Positions 51,545 through 57,656 of a stretch of 64,000 nucleotides of DNA are shown piece by piece; the stretch's first letter is position 1; each line of letters begins with the position of its first letter. Source of the stretch: Prevotella sp. Rep29. GTDB lineage: Bacteria > Bacteroidota > Bacteroidia > Bacteroidales > Bacteroidaceae. The stretch covers positions 2,480,001-2,544,000 of the forward strand of contig NZ_CP047159.1 in the NCBI RefSeq assembly GCF_019551475.1, written 5' to 3'. The notes under the pieces are model-generated. The model worked only from the letters and a program-made list of their open reading frames with translations. It was not told the origin of the DNA and ran no database searches. Both the position numbers and the translations under genes were made by a program.

Positions 51545-52363
51545 TCATGCCTCTATTTCTTTCCCTACTGTCGATACCTCTTGGAGCAAGCTCTCGTCTT
51601 GATGGCAAGAAAGCTGCTGTGCCTCTTCCACGACAGTAGGTTGTTTGTTCTCTTCTCGCATACCATCAGACTGGAGATTGCTGCTTGTTGGATAATGGCG
51701 GTTGTCAGCAACAGTTTCGCTTGAAGACTGACAGACTGGACTCACGCGCTCGCGTAGATTATCATTAGATGGTAGGGAAAGAGAAGGAGTAAGGCAATGC
51801 TCCTTCTTCACTTCAGCCAGAAATTCGGACGATATGACCTTAGTCACGTTGCCTGTATCGGCAGAAGATCTCCCACCTGAATCTGTTGTTGGTGTCGGCT
51901 TGCAGACTTCAACTGTTTCTGCACTGCTTTTAGGTGGGACATGGTTAGTCTGTCTTGTCGGTTTCTCAATGGGTTTAACCATAGGGTTGCTGACAAAGAA
52001 AGGATTCTTGATTGTCCGCTGATCCGTGAACCAGACTGACAGGCACAACAGTGTGTGGATGGTCGTGCGGTTTGACGGTTCAGAACGGAGAATACCCATC
52101 TGATTGAACTCCCTGATGATTCTGGTGGCGGTCTTTCGGTTGCAACCCCACATCAGGGAAAGCTCGACCTTTGAAGCCATGAACTGCCCAGGCTGTAGGA
52201 CAGCTGAGAAATGGGTCTTGGTCACGGTTGTCTGTTCCATGACCGCCAGACGGATGAAGGTCTTGAAACACTTCATACGGTTGATGTCCTGGCATTCATC
52301 CGACAGGTAATCATACTGTGCTTCATTCAGAAGCGTACTGTATCTGATATTGGCGTATCGCAT
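51545..52363 (-). CDS. HTH protein of the mobile element
   Basis: 272 residues from ATG 52363 (MRYANIRYSTLLNEAQYDYL). A helix-turn-helix-like stretch is LMWGCNRKTATRIIREFNQM with RSEPSN. Similar proteins stand between the excisionase-like gene and the relaxase in Bacteroidetes mobilizable elements; their job may be replication or transfer control. The C-terminal 100 residues are low-complexity. The upstream in-frame ATG at 52408 is less likely. Confidence 0.55.
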   Translation of the reverse strand: MRYANIRYSTLLNEAQYDYLSDECQDINRMKCFKTFIRLAVMEQTTVTKTHFSAVLQPGQFMASKVELSLMWGCNRKTATRIIREFNQMGILRSEPSNRTTIHTLLCLSVWFTDQRTIKNPFFVSNPMVKPIEKPTRQTNHVPPKSSAETVEVCKPTPTTDSGGRSSADTGNVTKVISSEFLAEVKKEHCLTPSLSLPSNDNLRERVSPVCQSSSETVADNRHYPTSSNLQSDGMREENKQPTVVEEAQQLSCHQDESLLQEVSTVGKEIEA

Positions 52364-52423
52364 AATGACAAGTGGTTTTAATGAGGAAGTGGGACTGTCA
52401 TGTCCCACCTCCGAAAGTAAGAA

Positions 52424-52834
52424 TCATTGTTGCTGGACGGCAGCTGGCTTGTGCCGTTTCTTCTCACGCATTTGCTCCAGGTGGGTGTCGAACTCTGCCT
52501 GTTCCTGCTCGGAGAGTGTATAAGGCTTGTCGTATGCCCCTCCGCTCTGGATCCATTCCACAAGTTCCTTCTTGAAGAAGTAGAGCTTGTTGCCACGCTT
52601 GCGGTATGGGATGCGTCGCTCAGAGGTGAGGGAGTACATCGTGGAGCGTTTCTTGCCAATGAACTGACAGGCTTCATCCATCGTCATCATCTGGTCATCA
52701 TCCTGGGTTGGGGATGAATCGTCCGCTTCCTTCTTCTCGTCAAGGCGGCTAATCACATAGTCCACCTTGGTCAGCAGTTCGCCGACTGCCTTGGGCAGCT
52801 GGTCGAAAGAGAGATTACTTTCATTTTGTTCCAT
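52424..52834 (-). CDS. Excisionase-family HTH protein
   Basis: 136 residues from ATG 52834 (MEQNESNLSFDQLPKAVGEL). The DNA-binding domain MTMDEACQFIGKKRSTMYSL with RRIPYRKRGNKLYFFKKELV is the MerR/excisionase-type winged helix found next to integrases. It lies 34 bp downstream of the integrase on the same strand, as Xis genes do. An earlier ATG (52918) would overlap the integrase by 50 nt and is less likely. Confidence 0.7.
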   Translation of the reverse strand: MEQNESNLSFDQLPKAVGELLTKVDYVISRLDEKKEADDSSPTQDDDQMMTMDEACQFIGKKRSTMYSLTSERRIPYRKRGNKLYFFKKELVEWIQSGGAYDKPYTLSEQEQAEFDTHLEQMREKKRHKPAAVQQQ

Positions 52835-52868
52835 GTGAGTTTTTAATTTTGTTTTAACGTCAAGAATA

Positions 52869-54026
52869 TTATTGAGCAAGTGTTTCTTTGTCTGTAGTGG
52901 CACTTTCACTGGCATCATCCTTCAATGAAATGCGCTCGGATGCGTCACGTTTCAGTTCGTTGACCACCTCTGCATAGACCTGTGTAGTGGCAAGGTTGCT
53001 GTGGGTAAGCAGCTTGCTCACGGTGTAGATGTCCGTGCCTCCTGCCAGTTGTAAGGTGGCGAAGGTATGACGGAAACAGTGGAAGGTGATATGCTTGGTG
53101 ATGCCAGCAGCCTTTATCCAGTCTTTGAGGTGGGCGGCAACCAGGTTCGGTGTCAGTTTCTTGAACACCTGACCCTCTCCACGCTCGCCGCACAGGGCAA
53201 GTGCCTCTTCGCTGATGGGCAGGATGGCATCGGTCTTTGTCTTCTTGGTGGTGATATCAAGCACCCATCCGCCATCGCCCGACTTCTTGATGTTCTCCCA
53301 CTGGAGCAGGATGCAGTCAGACAGACGCAGACCCGTAAGGCAGGAGAACAGACCAGCACGGCGTAGTACGTCGCTCTTACATTCGGCCTTTGACAGCGCA
53401 ACAAGTTCCTCCTTGGTCAGGTACTGACGCTTGTTGCCGTGTCCCTTAGCCTTGACAAGTTTCTTGGCTATGTTCTCCTTGATATGTCCGTCATCATATG
53501 CCATGCGAAGGGCGGCTTTCAGCTTTACGAGGTGGTTGTTGGCGGTGGTGGGCATCATCGGCTTGCCGTTATGATAGCACTCTGCCGACAAAAGATAATC
53601 AACAAACTTCTGGCAATACGCTGCATCAAGGTCGCAGAAGCGGCACTCGCCACCCGAATATTTGACGAAGTGCTTGTAGGCAGCCTCCCAGTTTGCCTTA
53701 TTGGTTGTCTTATTCATACACAGCTTGAAGTAGTCAAGAAAGCTCTCCTGCCCTTTGGAGCGGTCGAGGAAACCGAACTCCTCGTTGATGATGGACTCCG
53801 TGCGGCGGCACTTGATAAGCTCTGCCTTCTGCATGATGCTGCGGTTGTACTCCTGCTGAAACTTCTCAGTAGGGTTGGAATAAATGTATAAGCCCAGATA
53901 CTCGCGTCTTGACAGACGGCCAGTCTTCGGGTTGCGGATTGGTGGATAGAAATCGAGATAGAGCGATGTCTGCCCATTCTTGATGGGTCGCTTCCGCACT
54001 GTGACCTTGGTACACAAATTCGTCAT
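52869..54026 (-). CDS. Tyrosine integrase
   Basis: 385 residues. The N-terminal SAM-like core-binding domain (about 100-200, for example RFCDLDAAYCQKFVDYLL) leads to the catalytic domain. The arginine is in LTGLRLSDCILLQW (about 250), and HCFRHTFATLQLAGG (about 318) is the H-x-x-R. THSNLATTQVY (tyrosine about 352) carries the nucleophile. Moves the nested element by recombination, probably at the 12-bp repeats. A TACCTTTG promoter lies upstream, with a palindrome. Confidence 0.85.
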   Translation of the reverse strand: MTNLCTKVTVRKRPIKNGQTSLYLDFYPPIRNPKTGRLSRREYLGLYIYSNPTEKFQQEYNRSIMQKAELIKCRRTESIINEEFGFLDRSKGQESFLDYFKLCMNKTTNKANWEAAYKHFVKYSGGECRFCDLDAAYCQKFVDYLLSAECYHNGKPMMPTTANNHLVKLKAALRMAYDDGHIKENIAKKLVKAKGHGNKRQYLTKEELVALSKAECKSDVLRRAGLFSCLTGLRLSDCILLQWENIKKSGDGGWVLDITTKKTKTDAILPISEEALALCGERGEGQVFKKLTPNLVAAHLKDWIKAAGITKHITFHCFRHTFATLQLAGGTDIYTVSKLLTHSNLATTQVYAEVVNELKRDASERISLKDDASESATTDKETLAQ

Positions 54027-54113
54027 GTCTGCTATTTTATATTGTTATTACATTTATCTATTTTTGGTTGTCCTTCGCTGCCCTTCATGGGCGGTTGGGA
54101 CTTCAAGCGATTG

Positions 54114-54130
54114 CAAAGGTACGCCCTTTG
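54114..54130. promoter_or_regulatory. Palindrome over the integrase promoter
   Basis: CAAAGG-TACGC-CCTTTG. The minus-strand TACCTTTG box of the integrase overlaps the left arm, so a repressor binding here would block it. No -33 TTTG is seen at the right distance. The 417-bp gap (54027-54443) otherwise shows no gene. Confidence 0.45.
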
Positions 54131-54443
54131 TTTAGGTTGCGCCTAAAATGTTGACCCTCAATGTATCAGATTTAACCTGAGTTAGCGTTTGAGTATGAAA
54201 TTGCAGCGAAAATCATACTATAAACGGGGCTGATAGTTGCACTGCATTCATTGTACTCCTTGATTCCAAAAGGATTGCCAATGTCGGGGTACATCTTTTT
54301 CGGATGGCACTGCAAAGTTAGAGAGAACAAAGCTACAATCAGGGTACAACGGTCAGAAACCAGCCGTTTTGAGCCTCGGATTGCAGGATTGGTTCTAATC
54401 ATTGCAGCAAGTAGTACCAACATTTGTACTCTCATATCCAGCT

Positions 54444-55199
54444 TCATGTCCGTTTCGCCTTGGTGCTGGCACTCGTTTTCTCGGCATTCTTTCGGGCTGC
54501 TTCCCAGTCCGCTTTGAGGTAGAGGTTAGCCCTGCCGCCCTTGGCTTTCTTGATACGGACACCGTGTGTCTCGGCAAAACGGCGTACTTGCGTCTTACCC
54601 AAACCATACTTCTGCATGATGTCAAAGCAGGTGTAGTATGCTTCCTGCTGTGCCTTGCCTTGTTCCTCATCGTACTTGGCAATAGCCTTCTCGACATCCT
54701 TTTTCCTGAAAGCAGTCGTACCCCAGGCATGGACGGATGCCAACTGATAGCGGTTGCGTATCTCATAAAGGCGACCATACTTGATGTTGAACTTGCTCAT
54801 CACCTCTGCCATTGTATAATGGGTTTTGTGAGTAACACCTTCAGGGGCTTTCTCACTGGCTGGTGTCATGCGGCACTTAGCAGTCTTATTTATGCAGCCC
54901 GTCTCCGGTTTGGCATCGGCATTCTTCTTATTCCTTTCCCTTTTGTCATTATTAAAAGGAAGGGAAGAAGAAGGTAGCACGACATTACAACCTTGCCCTT
55001 GGGCAAAGTCTGTGAGTTCCTGTAGGCTTATTCGTGTCATCCGCTTGCCGAGGTTGACGGCTTTCAGTCTGCCGGAGGCAATAAGCAATCGCACCATCTT
55101 AGTGCTGACAGAGATGGCGATGGAGGCATCCTTCACGGACAGAAGGATGTTGGGAATTTGTGAAGTTTGATTCTTGCCCATATCAAGTAATTTTGTCAA
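54444..55199 (-). CDS. HTH protein near the right end of the element
   Basis: 251 residues. An excisionase-family domain (LLSVKDASIAISVSTKMVRL) and a following RMTRISLQELTDFA are in the first third; a second helix-turn-helix-like part (MAEVMSKFNIKYGRLYEIRN) and KYGLGKTQVRRFAETHGVRI lie in the middle. It may recognise the element's ends or regulate int/xis. The start could be 55199 or 55181. Confidence 0.65.
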   Translation of the reverse strand: MTKLLDMGKNQTSQIPNILLSVKDASIAISVSTKMVRLLIASGRLKAVNLGKRMTRISLQELTDFAQGQGCNVVLPSSSLPFNNDKRERNKKNADAKPETGCINKTAKCRMTPASEKAPEGVTHKTHYTMAEVMSKFNIKYGRLYEIRNRYQLASVHAWGTTAFRKKDVEKAIAKYDEEQGKAQQEAYYTCFDIMQKYGLGKTQVRRFAETHGVRIKKAKGGRANLYLKADWEAARKNAEKTSASTKAKRT

Positions 55200-55455
55200 T
55201 TTCTGCCGTTTTTAGGGGGATGGTCCCTGACGGAAACCAATTAAGCGGATTTAAGGGGAAATAAGGTGATTTAAGGGAACACCCTACGAACCCTCTGCTC
55301 ATCCACCCGAGGTACAATGGCGGTACAAAATTACTCTAATCGGGGCAAACGCGCAATAGGCGAAGAATAAGGTTGGTTAAACGGAGTTAATTGTAAGACA
55401 GCGTTTTACACGATTTGATTTAAGGTTTATTTCGGTCTGCTTTGACCCAATTTAG

Positions 55456-56229
55456 TTGGTGAAGAATTCATGTGGAAGCAAGTCGAAAAATGGCGTGAAT
55501 GTACCAATCGAGTATTGTGAGGAACTTGTAAAACTTGCAGAAGAAGGTAATGCAGATGCCCAATATAATTTGGGCTATCTCTATATGAAAGGACAAGGTG
55601 TTGAACAAAATGAAAAAGAATGTTTTAGATGGTTTAAACAGGCTTCAGAAAATGGTATGCCTAAAGCGCAATTCTATTTGGGGTACATGTATATTAATGG
55701 AATAATGGGTGTTTCTCAAAACATTCAAGAAGGTATTAAATGGTATGAAAAAGCTGCCGCACAAGGTATAGAAGATGCTCAGTATAATCTTGGAGAAATA
55801 TATGATAACGGGGTTTTCGTAAAAAGAGATATTCAAAAAGCTGTAAGTCTATACAAAAAAGCAGTTGAAAAAGATTTCCCACCAGCTCAATCTAACTTAG
55901 GTGCTTGTTATCTGAATGGAGATGGAGTTGTAAAGGACGTGCAAGAAGGTATTAGGTTAATTCGTCTTTCAGCTGAAACAGGTCTCCCACAAGGCATGTA
56001 TAATTATGGTATGTGTTTTTTAAAAGGTTATGGTGTGGAGGAGAACCAAGACGAAGCTATCAAGTGGATTACTAAATCAGCTGAAAATGGTTATGATGTC
56101 GCTCAATGTTTTATGGGTGATTTATGTTATAGAAATGGATATTATGAAGATGCAATTAATTGGCTTACAAAATCCGCACAACAAGGAAATCAAATGGCTA
56201 AACAAAAATTAAGTATGATAAAGCGTTAA
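55456..56229 (+). CDS. Sel1-repeat protein, 3' piece of a split lipoprotein gene
   Basis: 257 residues with six to seven Sel1-type repeats (for example AEEGNADAQYNLGYLYMKGQ, AEKGYPAAQ-type units; here AAAQGIEDAQYNLGEIYDNG, SAQQGNQMAKQKLS). The apparent start is TTG 55456 or GTG 55459, with no signal sequence, because the original one was left at 46278 by the insertion. The sequence from SCGSKSKNG onwards continues the lipobox at 46347. Sel1 proteins serve as scaffolds. Codon use is AT-rich. Confidence 0.7.
   Translation: MVKNSCGSKSKNGVNVPIEYCEELVKLAEEGNADAQYNLGYLYMKGQGVEQNEKECFRWFKQASENGMPKAQFYLGYMYINGIMGVSQNIQEGIKWYEKAAAQGIEDAQYNLGEIYDNGVFVKRDIQKAVSLYKKAVEKDFPPAQSNLGACYLNGDGVVKDVQEGIRLIRLSAETGLPQGMYNYGMCFLKGYGVEENQDEAIKWITKSAENGYDVAQCFMGDLCYRNGYYEDAINWLTKSAQQGNQMAKQKLSMIKR
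55467..55478. other. Right 12-bp direct repeat (attR-like)
   Basis: TTCATGTGGAAG, in the same codon frame as the left copy. Confidence 0.65.
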
Positions 56230-56236
56230 TAAAATT

Positions 56237-56455
56237 ATGGAACTAATAGAATGTCCAAGTTGTGGGAAACAGATTTCAGACAAGGCAATTGTTTGTCCTA
56301 ATTGTGGACATCCAATTGTACACGATAAAGCGAAGGGCTACACAAAATCGTTTTTAAAACAAAAATGGGTTAAGATTGTTGGCACAATTATTATTACTTA
56401 CATCTTCTTGAGGATTATTTTTTGTTTTATCAGCGCATATGATATGCATACATAA
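56237..56455 (+). CDS. Zinc-ribbon membrane protein
   Basis: 72 residues. A zinc-ribbon (CPSCGKQISDKAIVCPNCG) is followed by one membrane helix (VKIVGTIIITYIFLRIIF). The four cysteines come as two CPxCG pairs. It lies 7 bp after the Sel1 gene and has its own terminator. Function unknown. Confidence 0.75.
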   Translation: MELIECPSCGKQISDKAIVCPNCGHPIVHDKAKGYTKSFLKQKWVKIVGTIIITYIFLRIIFCFISAYDMHT

Positions 56456-56464
56456 AATCAAAAT

Positions 56465-56501
56465 ATAAGAGACCGACTATTGCTATTCGGTCTCTTATTT
56501 T
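56465..56501 (+). terminator. Terminator after the zinc-ribbon gene
   Basis: ATAAGAGACCGA (56465-56476) pairs with TCGGTCTCTTAT (56487-56498), 12 perfect pairs, then TTT. Confidence 0.8.
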
Positions 56502-56516
56502 GAATGATATTTTCCA

Positions 56517-57147
56517 TTGATGTCGTTTTCTGTTATTTTTTCACTTTGCAGAGCGTTTTTTATGTCGGTGGCAAAGTCAATTAGTGAGTCTACATTCATG
56601 CACAACTTATATATTGAGTTGTTGAATACCTATCAGATACCTACAGAGTTTGTTCCGGTATTATCGAAGGTACTTCATAAGGTATTTAACGATTACAACG
56701 GAAATAAAAGCACTATGCGAAGCGACTTGAAGAAACGTAAGTCAGAAATCATGAATAAGATTGAAAAGGTGCAAGTGCGCCTTGGACTTGGGGAAATTTC
56801 AGATGCAGTCTATCAAACGACCATCCGCACGTTAAACAAGGATTTGGCAGAAATAGAGAGAGGTCTTGCAGATGCTGACAAAAATTTATCGAACCTTCAG
56901 AAATTCATAGACCAAGCAATCGCAATATCTTGTAATTTAGGCACTTTGTGGCAAGATGGGGATTTCGCAAGCAGGCAAAAACTTCAAAATTTGGTGTTTC
57001 CGAGTGGGATTTACTTCGATAAGAACACAGATGATTATCGAACTGAAACCGAGAACGAGGTATTTAAGACATTCCGTTTGTTTTCAAGCAGTTGCAAGGA
57101 TGGAATAGAAAAAGCGACAACCGAACTTCTCCGATTGTCGCTTTTGG
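56517..57147 (+). pseudogene. C-terminal remnant of a serine recombinase
   Basis: About 200 residues of homologous sequence: the post-zinc-ribbon part of large serine recombinases (IERGLADADKNLSNLQKFID coiled coil, TLWQDGDFASRQKLQNLVFP, then GIYFDKNTDDYRTETENEV). The catalytic N-terminus and most of the DNA-binding part are gone. The frame continues past the terminator into R3 and tRNA-Pro up to 57320, which is an artefact. It marks an older recombinase at this site. Confidence 0.65.
57109..57145. terminator. Bidirectional-type terminator at the recombinase end
   Basis: AAAAGCGACAA (57110-57120) and TTGTCGCTTTT (57135-57145) form an 11-bp perfect stem with A and T flanks. Confidence 0.65.
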
Positions 57148-57235
57148 TCGGGATGAGGCGACATTTGACCCAAAACACTTCGTGCCATACTCTCCCTAAA
57201 AAAACAAAAGAGCCGACTACTCGACTCTTTTTTTG
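57148..57235. repeat. att-like repeat R3
   Basis: 88 bp adjoining the tRNA gene: same 15-nt tRNA tail, shared spacer and hairpin with T-run. On the minus strand the hairpin sits directly after tRNA-Pro, so it also acts as its terminator. Confidence 0.8.
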
Positions 57236-57308
57236 TCGGGATGAGGCGACTCGAACGCCCGACCCCTACGTCCCGAACGTAGTGCGCTACCAACTGCGCT
57301 ACATCCCG
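57236..57308 (-). tRNA. tRNA-Pro(CGG)
   Basis: Cloverleaf on the minus strand: acceptor CGGGATG/CATCCCG with discriminator A, anticodon stem CTACG/CGTAG with loop TTCGGGA (anticodon CGG), T-arm with GTTCGAGTC. CCA is not encoded here. The 3' 15 nt are copied in R1, R2 and R3. Integration target of the island. Confidence 0.93.
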
Positions 57309-57340
57309 AAAGCATCCTGACGATTGTCATTTTGCGGGTG

Positions 57341-57372
57341 CAAAGATAGGTCTTTTTCACGTCTCAGACAAA
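57341..57372 (-). promoter_or_regulatory. Promoter of tRNA-Pro
   Basis: Minus strand TTTG (57372-57369), 20 bp, TATCTTTG (57348-57341), followed by CACCCGC. Confidence 0.8.
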
Positions 57373-57400
57373 TTTTTCATCACTTTTCTTTAAAAAAATG

Positions 57401-57430
57401 CTTGTGATTCAAAAAAAAGTCTTATCTTTG
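57401..57430 (+). promoter_or_regulatory. Promoter of tRNA-Phe
   Basis: CTTG (57401-57404), 18 bp, TATCTTTG (57423-57430), then CACCCGC. With the tRNA-Pro promoter it forms a 15-bp perfect inverted repeat (GCGGGTGCAAAGATA). Confidence 0.75.
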
Positions 57431-57468
57431 CACCCGCAATCGTTTCAATATGGTTTGCATGAAAGATT

Positions 57469-57541
57469 GGTGCCTTAGCTCAGTTGGTAGAGCATCGGAC
57501 TGAAAATCCGTGTGTCCCCGGTTCGATTCCTGGAGGTACCA
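57469..57541 (+). tRNA. tRNA-Phe(GAA)
   Basis: GGTGCCT/AGGTACC acceptor stem with one G-U pair, anticodon loop CTGAAAA (GAA), T-arm GGTTCGATTCC, discriminator A. A terminator follows at 57558. Confidence 0.95.
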
Positions 57542-57557
57542 CTCCTCCTTTCTAACG

Positions 57558-57586
57558 CCCAGTTGTCGAAAGACGCTGGGTTTTTT
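57558..57586 (+). terminator. Terminator of tRNA-Phe
   Basis: CCCAG (57558-57562) pairs with CTGGG (57576-57580), followed by TTTTTT. Confidence 0.65.
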
Positions 57587-57622
57587 GTTGCCTTTTTTTC
57601 ATGGTTTCATCAAAAAAATAAT

Positions 57623-57630
57623 TACCTTTG
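57623..57630 (+). promoter_or_regulatory. -7 box of malQ
   Basis: TACCTTTG, 27 bp before the chosen ATG (57657). This position rules out a longer N-terminus starting inside tRNA-Phe. Confidence 0.6.
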
Positions 57631-57656
57631 CAATAACTATCAAGCCATTTCTTTTT

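Larger units (their letters stand above)
46358..55478. mobile_element. 9.1 kb integrative mobilizable element in a Sel1 lipoprotein gene
   Basis: Flanked by the 12-bp repeat. From the left: a 540-bp gap, then CdiI-type and small lipoprotein/membrane genes, Rhs fragments and an unknown gene, all on the plus strand. Then on the minus strand: MobV relaxase, an HTH protein, an excisionase-like protein and a tyrosine integrase, with a further HTH gene at the right end. Layout matches NBU-like mobilizable elements. Confidence 0.65.
45649..57147. mobile_element. Genomic island at tRNA-Pro(CGG)
   Basis: Bounded by R1/R2 on the left and R3 plus the tRNA gene on the right. Contents: a candidate structured RNA, a split Sel1 lipoprotein gene, a nested 9.1 kb mobilizable element, a zinc-ribbon membrane protein and a recombinase remnant. 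GC drops sharply in several genes relative to the flanks. The tRNA gene is intact at the right end, its downstream sequence moved to the left edge. Confidence 0.7.

Noticed and set aside
45649-57147. Prophage
   Set aside because: No capsid, tail, terminase or lysis genes; the content is a mobilizable element plus Rhs and immunity genes.
57148-57320. C-terminal extension of the recombinase remnant into TRTPDPYVPNVVRYQ
   Set aside because: This is the translation of tRNA-Pro in the wrong sense, a common annotation artefact.
57510-57656. Longer N-terminus of malQ starting inside tRNA-Phe
   Set aside because: It would overlap a tRNA and its terminator, and the malQ promoter lies downstream of that start.
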